Of a stretch of DNA of 48,993 nucleotides, positions 1 through 7,800 are shown one piece after another (within the stretch, counting starts at the first letter, position 1; the number at the start of each line of letters is the position of its first letter). The translations under genes and the position numbers were made by a program. The stretch comes from Bacteroidia bacterium. GTDB taxonomy: Bacteria > Bacteroidota > Bacteroidia > Bacteroidales > Paludibacteraceae. The DNA lies in contig SAAL01000014.1 in NCBI GenBank assembly GCA_009929445.1, positions 1 to 48,993 on the forward strand, given 5' to 3'. Below the pieces are notes generated by a model that worked only from the letters and a program-made list of their open reading frames with translations, made no database searches and was not told the origin of the DNA.

Positions 1-693
1 TCCGTTGATCCAGTATTCCAGTGCAGTGATTTTTTTTACCGTTCCGGTGCCGGCTGCCGTAGTTTGCTTGAGGAAAAAATGACTTTGCACCGTGCTCCAC
101 GCTCCGAATTCATCCCTGAAGCGGGCGTTAAACGAGTTTACCCCATCCGGAATGGCAGCATAATCGAGCAGTTCTTCCCAGTTGTAGGTACTTTGGGTAG
201 TCAGAGTGCGGTGAGTGCGTTCAGTTGAATTTCCGTTGATCCAGAATTCCAGTGCAGTGATTTTTTTCATCGTTCCGGTGCCGGCTGCCGTAGTCTGCTT
301 CAGGAAAAAATGGCTCTGCACCGTGCTCCACGCTCCGAATTCATCCCTGAAGCGGGCGTTAAACGTGTTTACCCCATCGGGAATAGCGGCATAATCGAGC
401 AGCTCTTCCCAGTTGTAGGTATTTTGGGCAGTCAGTGCGCGATGGGTGCGGTTAGTTGAATTTCCGTTGATCCAGTATTCCAGTGCAGTTATTTTTTTTA
501 CCATTCCGGTGCCGGCAGCCGTAGTTTGCTTGAGGAAAAAATGGCTTTGCACGGTAGTCCACACTCCTTCGTTGTCACAGAAGCGGGCATTGAAGGTATG
601 CACTCCGTCTGACAGTGTGCTGAAAGGCACCAGCTCTTCCCAGTTGTAAGCTGCTCCGGGTGTTACATTCTGTTGGGTACGCATCTGTGCGTT
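1..693. repeat. 231-bp tandem coding repeats
   Basis: Three nearly identical 231-bp units begin at 1, 232 and 463, and a diverged fourth begins at 694 in the same register. Each starts with a TCCGTTGATCCAG-like sequence. The first two differ at only a handful of bases. The period is an exact multiple of three, so copy-number change keeps the frame. Confidence 0.85.
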
Positions 694-804
694 TCCGTCG
701 GTCCACCATTCCACTGCCCGGATTGTTTTTTGAGCTGTAAGCGGCGGAGGCGACAATACCGTTAATACCAGTAAAATTCGAATTATATCAATCGATTTCT
801 TCAT
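1..804 (-). CDS. Secreted tandem-repeat protein, N-terminal part only (gene runs off the left edge)
   Basis: The reading frame is open from an ATG at 804 to the window edge, giving 268 residues without a stop; the C-terminus lies outside. It starts with a Sec signal peptide (MKKSIDIIRILLVLTVLSPP, cleavage after TAQ or nearby). The rest is repeats of 77 residues, each holding a WWTDG/YWING-type motif, a YNWEEL motif, a DGV..FNARF motif and a W(S/T)TVQSHFFLKQ motif. Repeat boundaries recur exactly every 231 bp (1, 232, 463, 694). Such aromatic repeats ending in W-S-x-V-x-S-x-x-F are common in Bacteroidota surface proteins, often T9SS cargo with a C-terminal sorting domain that would be out of view here. 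The substrate is unknown. It lies 123 bp downstream of another leftward secreted-protein gene and may share its transcript. Confidence 0.8.
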   Translation of the reverse strand, partial: MKKSIDIIRILLVLTVLSPPPLTAQKTIRAVEWWTDGNAQMRTQQNVTPGAAYNWEELVPFSTLSDGVHTFNARFCDNEGVWTTVQSHFFLKQTTAAGTGMVKKITALEYWINGNSTNRTHRALTAQNTYNWEELLDYAAIPDGVNTFNARFRDEFGAWSTVQSHFFLKQTTAAGTGTMKKITALEFWINGNSTERTHRTLTTQSTYNWEELLDYAAIPDGVNSFNARFRDEFGAWSTVQSHFFLKQTTAAGTGTVKKITALEYWING

Positions 805-927
805 GGTGTAAGTTTTTTTATGAAAGTAAATTATCGTATAAACAAAACCCTGTGCGTGTGCTACAGGTATGAGCCATTTCCGAATAAAAAACTGATTGTC
901 AGGAAGTGAGCTTCTGTCACGATTTTT

Positions 928-1920
928 TTAACGGTTTCTCGCTTCTACTTTCATTTTAACGGAAAGTTTTCCGTCCACCACGCTTTCGGCATTATCTATG
1001 GCTGTAAACCGCGGAGCATAAGTGGGTACCAGGAAAGGATAATCGGTACCGTAAATACCAACCTGCTTGCCATCAGTAGCCATGGTGAACGCCTGGGTAA
1101 GCGTGGGTTTGATGCGGTAATCGCCTTTGCTTTCATCTACAAAAATATCAGCCCTGGGTATTCCGAAAATGTTGCCGGTCATGGAAAAAGAAGGAATGGA
1201 GAACTCTCCTCGCACAAACAGGTTGTTTTTTAAAGTAAATGACGAACTACTATATAAAAAACCAAATCCATTAGTACACAATATAATTGAGTTTTGAATA
1301 ATTAAATTAGTTATACTCGACATAAAATAATTTCCATCAGATAATAAAACACAATTCTTTATCATCAGATTATTTGTTTTATTGCCACCTTCAATCTGGC
1401 CACCAATAATACATCTTTCAATTAATGCGTTAGTGACCACATCGTTAAAGTTTCTGACAACATCCCGGATTACACAATCGCCAAAATAAACCTGCGAAAT
1501 GGGTGTTGCTCCATTGGTTACTTCTACATACTGCATATTGCACCTTGTAACCGTAATAGAAGAATCCTGAACCAACACTCGTCCTTCTGTCCTTACACCT
1601 GTCATGGATGAGCCTCTGCTTTTTTTGGCAAAAACAACTTCTCCTGTAACTTTTGTAATGCCTGTAACCTTTGATGTATCCGGGTGATAACCGGCACCGA
1701 TGATGGCTACCCGTTTGTTGATGGTTAAACTGGCGTCAATGGGCTTGGGAGGGAGGTAGAGCGTGTCGCCATCCTGAATGCTGCCCATTACATTGGTCAA
1801 AGCGGAGAAAAACAGCACCCTGCTTCCGTTTTGGAGTACATACACATTCTGAGCTTCAGCCCTGTTGGCAATTGAAATAAAAATTACCAACAATACGAAC
1901 GAAATAATAGATTTTTTCAT
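928..1920 (-). CDS. Secreted protein, probable right-handed beta-helix
   Basis: This 330-residue protein has a clear Sec signal peptide (cleavage near AEA-QN, residues 22-24). The body is a run of short strand-turn units rich in I, V, N and C (for example ALIERCIIGGQIEGGN, LMIKNCVLLSDGNYF, LIIQNSIILCTNG), the spacing seen in pectate-lyase-like beta-helices. No catalytic motif is obvious, so it may be structural or adhesive rather than an enzyme. The C-terminal ~30 residues are basic and do not look like a standard T9SS sorting domain. It is transcribed divergently from the AraC-type regulator gene. A good Bacteroidota promoter (TTG, 18-bp spacer, TATTTTTG) lies 44-72 bp upstream, next to a duplicated motif, so it is a likely target of that regulator. 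The fold call is moderate; the function is unknown. Confidence 0.75.
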   Translation of the reverse strand: MKKSIISFVLLVIFISIANRAEAQNVYVLQNGSRVLFFSALTNVMGSIQDGDTLYLPPKPIDASLTINKRVAIIGAGYHPDTSKVTGITKVTGEVVFAKKSRGSSMTGVRTEGRVLVQDSSITVTRCNMQYVEVTNGATPISQVYFGDCVIRDVVRNFNDVVTNALIERCIIGGQIEGGNKTNNLMIKNCVLLSDGNYFMSSITNLIIQNSIILCTNGFGFLYSSSSFTLKNNLFVRGEFSIPSFSMTGNIFGIPRADIFVDESKGDYRIKPTLTQAFTMATDGKQVGIYGTDYPFLVPTYAPRFTAIDNAESVVDGKLSVKMKVEARNR

Positions 1921-1963
1921 GGCAATCGGTTGTTTTGTAAGTTATAACTTGAAATATTTTTTT

Positions 1964-1992
1964 CAAAAATAGCAAATAGTTATGTTAATCAA
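1964..1992 (-). promoter_or_regulatory. Promoter of the beta-helix protein gene
   Basis: On the minus strand a TTG (1992-1990) is followed by 18 bp and TATTTTTG (1971-1964), a full match to the Bacteroidota -33/-7 pattern TTG...TAnnTTTG. The start codon is 44 bp further on. The upstream edge abuts the direct repeats at 1993-2030. Confidence 0.6.
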
Positions 1993-2030
1993 TTGTCAAA
2001 TCGTAAAAATATGTTGTCAAATCGTAAAAA
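1993..2030. promoter_or_regulatory. Duplicated 17-bp motif, probable AraC-type operator
   Basis: The motif TTGTCAAATCGTAAAAA occurs perfectly twice, at 1993-2009 and 2014-2030. The start-to-start distance is 21 bp, two helical turns. It lies between two divergent promoters and directly upstream of the -33 position of each. Paired direct repeats two turns apart are typical binding sites of AraC-family proteins, and such a gene starts 52 bp away. That this regulator binds here is inference. Confidence 0.6.
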
Positions 2031-2054
2031 CTTTTTTAAAACAGGAAAAATACA

Positions 2055-2062
2055 TATATTTG
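2055..2062 (+). promoter_or_regulatory. -7 element upstream of the AraC-type regulator gene
   Basis: TATATTTG matches the Bacteroidota -7 consensus TAnnTTTG and lies 19 bp before the start codon. No clear -33 TTG is seen, which would fit an activated or weak promoter. Confidence 0.45.
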
Positions 2063-2081
2063 TGAAATATTAATTACCCAT

Positions 2082-3254
2082 ATGATAACTGCAATCACTT
2101 CTACCCTGCCAATGTTTGTTTGCCTGTTTTGGGTAATGCTTTTACTGATCGACAGGCAGCAGATGAATTTATCGAAACGGTTTCTTGTCTTTTTTTTAAG
2201 TGTTTCGTTTGTAAATTATTTTTCTCACACAGCCTATTTCAATCACCAATACCAGCTATATACTGTTTTTGACAGTATTTGGTGCTTTACTTCTCTATCC
2301 GTATTTCCGTTGTATTACCTGTATATACGTTTACTGACTCTGGATGCCCGCGTAAAGTGGAAATGGGCACTGGTGCTTATACCTTCGCTGTCGGTAGCGT
2401 TATTGTCTGCGGTTATCTATTTATTAATGTCACCCGATGAAGTCCAGACTTTCGTTCACGGCGTGTTGTATTCGGAGCCGGGCTATGAGCCTCCATACTC
2501 GTCGTTGATTCGTTTGCAGTTGTTCCGGATGTCGCTTTTCAAAGTGGTTTTTGTGATCCAGGTTTTAATTGTGATATTTTTCGGTCTCAGACACATTATG
2601 AAGTACAACGCCAGAATCAAAGATTTCTATTCGGATACTGAAAAGAAAGACTTAACTCCCATAAAGTGGCTTCTGGTAGTTTTTATTTTCGCCTCACTTG
2701 TTTCACTCATTTCTTCGGGTATAGGTAAGACGTATTTCATCAGCCACGACTGGCTGTTGTTCCTGCCATCAGTCACACATTCCCTGTTCCTTTTCGGCGT
2801 TGGTTATGCCGGTTACAAACAAAATTTTACCATTGAGCATTATCAGCAGGATTTGAATCAGTACGAATTACATCCGGCGGGAGTTGCACCTTTGGCTCAT
2901 GAAAAAATAAAGAACGAAGATTACCCTGCTCAGTTGATATATTTGTTGGAAAAGGATGAAATCTACAAAAATGCCGATTTGCGCATTACGGATGTGGCCA
3001 AAATGCTCCATACAAACCGTACGTACACCTCCAGACTCATGCATGATGTTTTTCAATCTAATTTTGCAGATTTTATCAATAAATACAGGGTAAAAAAATC
3101 GGAAGAACTGATCAGAAATGATATCGAAAACGAATACTCTCTGGAAGATATCGCTACCTTATCCGGATTTTCAAGTGAAAGCAGTTTTTATCGTTCGTTC
3201 AAAAAAGAAAAAGGAACAACACCCGGTGAATTCAGAAAAGGTCTGAAAAAGTGA
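2082..3254 (+). CDS. Membrane-anchored AraC-family transcriptional regulator
   Basis: The 390-residue protein has two parts. Residues 1 to about 255 contain roughly seven hydrophobic segments (such as MFVCLFWVMLLLI and FPLYYLYIRLL), so the N-terminus is an integral-membrane sensor. The C-terminal ~100 residues form an AraC/XylS DNA-binding domain with two helix-turn-helix units: ITDVAKMLHTNRTYTSRLM, then YSLEDIATLSGFSSESSFYR ending FKKEKGTTPGEFRK, the family signature. This 7-TM plus AraC layout is common in Bacteroidota; the signals sensed are mostly unknown. The gene is divergent from two leftward secreted-protein genes, with a duplicated motif between the promoters. It probably controls those genes and itself. 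I see no evidence that it controls the SusC/SusD locus 5 kb away. Confidence 0.88.
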   Translation: MITAITSTLPMFVCLFWVMLLLIDRQQMNLSKRFLVFFLSVSFVNYFSHTAYFNHQYQLYTVFDSIWCFTSLSVFPLYYLYIRLLTLDARVKWKWALVLIPSLSVALLSAVIYLLMSPDEVQTFVHGVLYSEPGYEPPYSSLIRLQLFRMSLFKVVFVIQVLIVIFFGLRHIMKYNARIKDFYSDTEKKDLTPIKWLLVVFIFASLVSLISSGIGKTYFISHDWLLFLPSVTHSLFLFGVGYAGYKQNFTIEHYQQDLNQYELHPAGVAPLAHEKIKNEDYPAQLIYLLEKDEIYKNADLRITDVAKMLHTNRTYTSRLMHDVFQSNFADFINKYRVKKSEELIRNDIENEYSLEDIATLSGFSSESSFYRSFKKEKGTTPGEFRKGLKK

Positions 3255-3350
3255 CCTTCGGTCTTTGGAGTGTTTTCACAACTCCAATGAAAAAAAAGTA
3301 AACTATTATTTCGTCCCATTTGTTTCAATATCCTATAAAAGTACCGATCT

Positions 3351-4184
3351 ATGAAAATCAAACTATTATTTTTTGCACTGATTGTTTTTTCTGTTTCTCT
3401 TAATGCCGGAAAAACCACAAAAATTGTCATTTTGCACACCAACGATACACACAGTCAGGTGGAGCCTCTCGGAAGCAATGATATGGGCGGATACGCCCGG
3501 CGGATGGGTGTAATCAATCAGATACGCTCAGAAGAAAAAAATGTGTTACTTTTGGATGCAGGTGATTTTCTGCAGGGAACGCCTTATTTCAATTTTTACG
3601 GCGGAAGGGTAGAAGGTACCGCGTTGAAAATGATGGGATATGATGCTGTAACGCTCGGTAATCATGAGTTTGACAACGGCATCGACTCGCTGGTTAATGT
3701 ACTGAAAACAGCAAAAATCGATGTGGTAAATACCAATTTCGACTTCAGTAATACACCCTTGCAGCCGCTCGTTCAACCCTACAAAATTATTAAAAGGGGA
3801 GGCGTGAAAATAGGAGTATTCGGACTGGGAGTAAATCTGAACGGACTCGCATTTCAGAAAAATTTTGCCGGACTCACCCTCAAAGAGCCCATAGCATCAG
3901 CACTTCAAACTTCGGATTACCTGAAAAAAACCTTGAAATGTGACCTGGTGATCTGCCTGTCGCACCTGGGTGTAAGCAGTCTTGACAGTACACCTACCGA
4001 CTACGATCTGGCAGCAGCATCCACCAATATCGATGTAATCATCGGAGGGCACTCACATAAAATGCTGGTGAACGAAACTGCCCAAAATGCCCTTGGAAAA
4101 CCGGTAGTGATTGCTCAGATGGGTAAAAGCGGACAGAATCTCGGCAGGATTGATGTGACAATGGAGAAAAAACCGAAGAAATAA
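3351..4184 (+). CDS. Periplasmic metallophosphatase (5'-nucleotidase N-terminal domain type)
   Basis: The 277-residue protein has a signal peptide (residues 1-19) and then the catalytic domain of the UshA/5'-nucleotidase family. Metal-ligand motifs are visible in order: HTNDTHS (Asp32, His34), LLDAGDFLQG, LGNHEFDNG, a SHLG motif and GGHSH near the C-terminus. The family hydrolyses nucleotides or related phosphoesters outside the inner membrane. Full-length UshA has about 550 residues, with a C-terminal substrate-binding domain that is missing here. In many Bacteroidales the two domains are encoded by adjacent genes, but no such partner flanks this gene. It follows the AraC-type gene by 96 bp and ends at a hairpin shared with the convergent gene. 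The fold is certain; the substrate is not. Confidence 0.88.
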   Translation: MKIKLLFFALIVFSVSLNAGKTTKIVILHTNDTHSQVEPLGSNDMGGYARRMGVINQIRSEEKNVLLLDAGDFLQGTPYFNFYGGRVEGTALKMMGYDAVTLGNHEFDNGIDSLVNVLKTAKIDVVNTNFDFSNTPLQPLVQPYKIIKRGGVKIGVFGLGVNLNGLAFQKNFAGLTLKEPIASALQTSDYLKKTLKCDLVICLSHLGVSSLDSTPTDYDLAAASTNIDVIIGGHSHKMLVNETAQNALGKPVVIAQMGKSGQNLGRIDVTMEKKPKK

Positions 4185-4205
4185 ATATTTTCAGTAATTA
4201 TTATG

Positions 4206-4245
4206 AATGAGTAACGGAACTTTTTGAATCTGTTACTCATTTTTG
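4206..4245. terminator. Terminator between convergent genes
   Basis: The arms AATGAGTAACGGA and TCTGTTACTCATT form an 11-12 bp stem followed by a T-run (TTTTG) on the plus strand. It ends the metallophosphatase transcript. The right arm overlaps the last codons of the convergent flippase-like gene. Confidence 0.7.
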
Positions 4246-5192
4246 TCAGATCCCGGTGCAATACCTATTAAAACGCTTCCGACAAGCATGGGTACCACAA
4301 AATTTACCAGCCAGATAAGTATGCCGGTTAACAAAATCCCGACATCATCCGGGGAATAGACGCTGAAAATAAACACAGCTGCCGACCCGCGGATGGCCGG
4401 TTCGGCGGCTGCCAGTGATGGGGTGAACGTGATAAGCAGATACATGACCGGAATGGCCGCCAAAGCCTGAAGCGGGCTGATTTCGATATTAAAAAACAGA
4501 AGCATCAGGTAAAACTGAAGACAAAATACGCAGTAGCGCACTGCTGAAATCCCTAATACCGCTGATAATTTATTCCGTTTGATTGCTGCGAGCGAGTTTA
4601 CTGCATTTCTTAGATTTTTGGACCACCTGTCTGTCTTCAATTTGCCGATAAACGACGGAAATAAAAAATAAATCAAAAGCGTTATTGAAATAACCGAAAA
4701 TAGAATTATCAGGTAGTTCTTCAGAGTAAGGTTACTGTAGTGTTCTGAAAAATATACCACAGCTCCGGCCAGTCCAACTACCACAATTATGATATTCTGT
4801 GTCACGCTGTTGATTACGCTCATGGCCACACCCGCGGGGCGGTGAGCCGGAGGAAGCAGAAGAATTCTGCCTGCAAATTCGCCGATGCGGTTGGGTGTGA
4901 CAAATCCGGTGTTAAGACCTGCCAGGACTGATTTCAGCGCATCGCCGAACGATTGTGAAACTGTTCCGGAAAGTAAGAGTTGCCATTTGGCTGTTTCGAT
5001 AGCCCAGTTGAGAGGCATCAGAAATAAAATTGCCGCGAAATATACAAATCGTTGAATTTCAGGATTTAGGAAAGAGATCTTCAGTTCATTCCAGTATTCG
5101 ACATGTGCCAGCTTATACACCAAAAAACTGTAAGCTGCCAATAAAACAAGCCATTTTACAAAAATAAAGATCCTATTTTTTGTCCGGTGCAT
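4233..5192 (-). CDS. Flippase-like integral membrane protein (LPG synthase TM / UPF0104 family)
   Basis: The 319-residue protein has about eight hydrophobic helices and the family pattern TAKWQLLL, LAGLNTGFVTPNRIGEFAGR and later FTPSLAAAEPAIRGSAA. This family shares the membrane domain of MprF, which moves lysyl-phosphatidylglycerol across the membrane. Stand-alone members occur beside glycosyltransferases and polyprenyl-lipid genes. The MprF aminoacyl-transferase domain is absent, so this is a transporter-like unit only. The start codon lies inside the end of the upstream GtrA-like gene (20-bp overlap), so the two are translationally coupled. The lipid substrate cannot be read from the sequence. 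Confidence 0.8.
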   Translation of the reverse strand: MHRTKNRIFIFVKWLVLLAAYSFLVYKLAHVEYWNELKISFLNPEIQRFVYFAAILFLMPLNWAIETAKWQLLLSGTVSQSFGDALKSVLAGLNTGFVTPNRIGEFAGRILLLPPAHRPAGVAMSVINSVTQNIIIVVVGLAGAVVYFSEHYSNLTLKNYLIILFSVISITLLIYFLFPSFIGKLKTDRWSKNLRNAVNSLAAIKRNKLSAVLGISAVRYCVFCLQFYLMLLFFNIEISPLQALAAIPVMYLLITFTPSLAAAEPAIRGSAAVFIFSVYSPDDVGILLTGILIWLVNFVVPMLVGSVLIGIAPGSDKNE

Positions 5193-5682
5193 TTTTTATA
5201 CGGAATGTAAATTTCTTTTGCGAGAAATAGCTGAACAAGGTTGTGATAACCGTAATAATCATCTTGGAAGCCAGCGGCCACAAGCCAAGCACTCCGTTGA
5301 GAATTTTCAGGCCGGTGTAGTTTATCACCAGATTGAGCGCTACTACAAGCATATAACGCACAAGCTGCTTGTGACCTCTCATTTCAGAGGCGGTGAAAGT
5401 GACGTATTTCTGAAGCAAAAATCCGGTAAAAAGCGTAATCGGAAAGGTGATAAAAAGAGCTGCAATGGGCGAACTCAGGGTAACAAGTCCGAGATTAAGC
5501 ATTTGTTTCTGAAGCACCACATTGTATACAAACGAATACAAAAGCCAGTCAAAAACCATATTACCCGCACCCGAAACGCCATATCGAAAGAATTGCAGGC
5601 TGAAGTACCTCCGGAAAGGCGGATAGAAGAAATCAATGATGTCACTGATAAATTTGCCTGTGAGAATAAATACTTTTCTCAT
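5173..5682 (-). CDS. GtrA-like membrane protein
   Basis: The 169-residue protein has four predicted membrane helices and the GtrA-family start (FFRYGVSGAGNMVFDWLLY) and end (NGVLGLWPLASKMIITVITTLFSYFSQKKFTFR). GtrA proteins are thought to help move polyprenyl-phosphate-linked sugars across the inner membrane for decoration of surface polysaccharides. Such genes usually sit next to a GtrB-type glycosyltransferase, which is absent here; the partner is the overlapping flippase-like gene. A short N-terminal extension with a hydrophobic stretch (FISDIIDFFYPPF) precedes the family domain. Confidence in the family is high; the sugar is unknown. Confidence 0.82.
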   Translation of the reverse strand: MRKVFILTGKFISDIIDFFYPPFRRYFSLQFFRYGVSGAGNMVFDWLLYSFVYNVVLQKQMLNLGLVTLSSPIAALFITFPITLFTGFLLQKYVTFTASEMRGHKQLVRYMLVVALNLVINYTGLKILNGVLGLWPLASKMIITVITTLFSYFSQKKFTFRIKNAPDKK

Positions 5683-5735
5683 TTCAATAGAGTGCGAAAA
5701 AAATCGTTTTTTTAGGATAATTGAATAATTTTACC

Positions 5736-5743
5736 TACTTTTG
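5736..5743 (+). promoter_or_regulatory. Possible -7 element upstream of ksgA
   Basis: TACTTTTG matches TAnnTTTG and lies 115 bp before the ksgA start. The nearest upstream TTG (5721) is only 12 bp away, shorter than the usual spacer, so this is tentative. Confidence 0.35.
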
Positions 5744-5858
5744 CCGGACTTGCAAAAATTACAGATGCAAAGATACTAAAAAACCGGCAACTCTGTAAAA
5801 CAATTTTTATTACAACAATTTCTATTTGAACTGAATATGCCTGACGACTATCACCAAT

Positions 5859-6638
5859 ATGGCACAAGTACGAGCAAAAAAATACCTGGGACAACATTTC
5901 CTTCGGGATCTGGAAATTGCCCGACGTATTGCGGAGAGTTTACCTCTTCGCGAGGCTATGCCTGTGCTTGAAATTGGGCCCGGTACAGGCGTTCTTACCC
6001 GCTTTCTCCTCGAAAATCCGCTGATTAACTTAACTGCCGTAGAAATTGACCGCGAATCGGTAGATTATCTGCACATTCATTATCCGTCACTCAAACTGAT
6101 TGAAGGAGATTTCCTGAAAATGGATTTAAATGAGCTCTATGACGATAAATTCTGTGTTATCGGCAATTTTCCCTACAATATTTCGAGCCAGATTTTTTTC
6201 AAAGTGCTGGATTACCGCGATAAAATACCCTGTGTGTGCGGAATGCTCCAGAAAGAGGTGGCAGAGCGAATTGCATCAAAACCCGGGAAAAAAGCCTACG
6301 GAATCCTGAGCGTTCTGATCCAGGCATTTTATACGGTCGATTATCTTTTCACCGTGTCTGAGCATGTCTTTGACCCTCCGCCGAAGGTCAAATCGGCTGT
6401 TATTCGCTTTACCCGAAATGAAGTGCAACATCTCGATTGCGACGAGAAACTCTTCAAGACAGTAGTGAAAACAGCCTTCAACCAGCGACGCAAGACCATG
6501 CGCAATTCTTTGAAACCGCTTGTAGGAAAAGAAAATCCAATGTATGAAGATGCTATTTTTGATAAACGTCCCGAACAGCTGGATGTTGAAAGCTTTGTAT
6601 ACCTGACTAATCTGGTGGAAAAAGCACTGAAAATCTAA
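5859..6638 (+). CDS. rsmA: 16S rRNA dimethyladenosine transferase
   Basis: The 259-residue protein (rsmA, also called ksgA) dimethylates two adjacent adenosines near the 3' end of 16S rRNA, a late checkpoint in 30S assembly. Motifs are intact: KKYLGQHFLRD at the N-terminus, the SAM-binding LEIGPGTGVLT, the catalytic NFPYNISSQIF (N-x-P-Y type) and the C-terminal TAFNQRRKTMRNSL. Its length fits the family. Starting at ATG 5859 leaves the conserved KKYLGQHF eight residues in, as expected. The mutant form gives kasugamycin resistance in other species. It is followed 94 bp later by corA. Confidence 0.97.
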   Translation: MAQVRAKKYLGQHFLRDLEIARRIAESLPLREAMPVLEIGPGTGVLTRFLLENPLINLTAVEIDRESVDYLHIHYPSLKLIEGDFLKMDLNELYDDKFCVIGNFPYNISSQIFFKVLDYRDKIPCVCGMLQKEVAERIASKPGKKAYGILSVLIQAFYTVDYLFTVSEHVFDPPPKVKSAVIRFTRNEVQHLDCDEKLFKTVVKTAFNQRRKTMRNSLKPLVGKENPMYEDAIFDKRPEQLDVESFVYLTNLVEKALKI

Positions 6639-6718
6639 CACTTCTTCAATCTACGCATTCAGCGCAAAAGGTCTTAAAATTCTCATTATTAATTATCTGC
6701 AAAGCGAAAGCTTACAAG

Positions 6719-6727
6719 AAAGGAGGT
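6719..6727 (+). promoter_or_regulatory. Unusually strong Shine-Dalgarno sequence of corA
   Basis: AAAGGAGGT is a near-complete complement to the 16S rRNA tail and sits 5 nt before the corA ATG. Bacteroidota genes usually lack such sites, and most other genes in this window do, so it stands out and fixes the corA start. Confidence 0.75.
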
Positions 6728-6732
6728 AAATC

Positions 6733-7680
6733 ATGTCGGAATTGAGACTTTTTTATCACGAAGACAATAAAATAAAAATTGCCAAAAGTCTTGACATCTT
6801 AACCAAAATAGATGTGAAGAGCATTATCTGGATTGATCTGAACAATGTGGCACTGGATGTGGAAACACGCCTCGAACAGTTTCTGAAAATCTACATCCAG
6901 GAAGACGAAGAAATGGAAGAAATTGAAATCAGCTCCAGGTACATAGAGACCGACGACAGTCTGGTGGCAAACTCCAATTTCCTGCTCGATAATTTTACCC
7001 TTGAGCCGGTCTCATTTATCCTCAAGAACGGATTACTCGTTTCCGTGCGTGATGTTGACCTGCGTTCGTTCAACGAAACGGTAAAAAAAATCTTTGCAAA
7101 CTCCAAAGCATTCCCCACCGGTTTTCATGTGCTGGTAGCACTCCTCGAAACCCGCGTGGAATATGACGCCGATGTAATTGAGGACACCACCGACCTCATA
7201 TCAAATCTCAGTAAGTCGTTGAATGCCGTAGAAGAACCCGACGAAGATGTGCTTATACGCATCAAGGATCTGCAGGAAAAAGTAATGGTTATCCGCCAGA
7301 CCATTATCGATAAGCAGCGCATCGTATCCAATATGCTCAAGAGCCGGTTGTTCCCGCGTGAACTGCTCCCACGCCTCACCATGATTATCAAAGACATCAG
7401 CTCGCTTTTTGAATACACACGGTTTGGATTTGAGCGACTGGACTACCTGCAGGACACATTTCTCGGTATGGTCAACATTCAGCAGAATAAAATCATCAAA
7501 ATTTTTACCGTGGTATCAGTCATTTTCCTCCCACCCACACTCATCGCAAGCATGTACGGCATGAACTTCAAATTTATGCCCGAACTGGACTGGAAACTCG
7601 GATATCCATTCGCTATCCTGCTCATGGTGGTCTTTTCGGCAGCTGTTTTACTGTATTTCAAGCGGAATAAATGGCTTTAG
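6733..7680 (+). CDS. corA: CorA-family magnesium/divalent cation transporter
   Basis: The 315-residue protein has the CorA layout: an acidic, mostly helical cytoplasmic domain (residues 1 to ~245), then two C-terminal membrane helices. The first ends in the family signature GMN (MYGMNF), the pore-loop motif that selects hydrated Mg2+. The second ends in a basic tail (YFKRNKWL), also typical. CorA works as a pentamer in the inner membrane and takes up Mg2+ (Co2+ or Ni2+ in some members). The start is set by a strong Shine-Dalgarno site 5 nt upstream. An intrinsic terminator follows, so the transcript ends here. Mg2+ specificity is inferred from the family. Confidence 0.93.
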   Translation: MSELRLFYHEDNKIKIAKSLDILTKIDVKSIIWIDLNNVALDVETRLEQFLKIYIQEDEEMEEIEISSRYIETDDSLVANSNFLLDNFTLEPVSFILKNGLLVSVRDVDLRSFNETVKKIFANSKAFPTGFHVLVALLETRVEYDADVIEDTTDLISNLSKSLNAVEEPDEDVLIRIKDLQEKVMVIRQTIIDKQRIVSNMLKSRLFPRELLPRLTMIIKDISSLFEYTRFGFERLDYLQDTFLGMVNIQQNKIIKIFTVVSVIFLPPTLIASMYGMNFKFMPELDWKLGYPFAILLMVVFSAAVLLYFKRNKWL

Positions 7681-7761
7681 AACCCATAATAATTAGTCAT
7701 TTTCATTAAAATGAATTATTGAAAATTCGGGAAGTATTTTATTATTACCGTTATTTTTGTT

Positions 7762-7800
7762 AAAAAGCAGCATTTTGTCATAAAAATGCTGTTTTTTTTG
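7762..7800 (+). terminator. Terminator downstream of corA
   Basis: The arms CAGCATTTT and AAAATGCTG, extended by A-run/T-run pairing, form a hairpin with a 5-6 nt loop followed by eight T residues. It is 82 bp after the corA stop. The remaining ~140 bp up to the SusC gene is AT-rich. No full TAnnTTTG promoter is seen there; the nearest is TATTTTCG at about 7880. Confidence 0.8.

Noticed and set aside
3265-3287. Inverted repeat TTGGAGT/ACTCCAA after the AraC-type gene as a terminator
   Set aside because: It is followed by A residues, not T residues, on the plus strand, so it is not a standard intrinsic terminator for that gene.
5218-5715. 165-residue plus-strand reading frame opposite the GtrA-like gene
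   Set aside because: Its sequence is polar and basic with no recognisable domain, and it mirrors a clear membrane-protein gene on the other strand.
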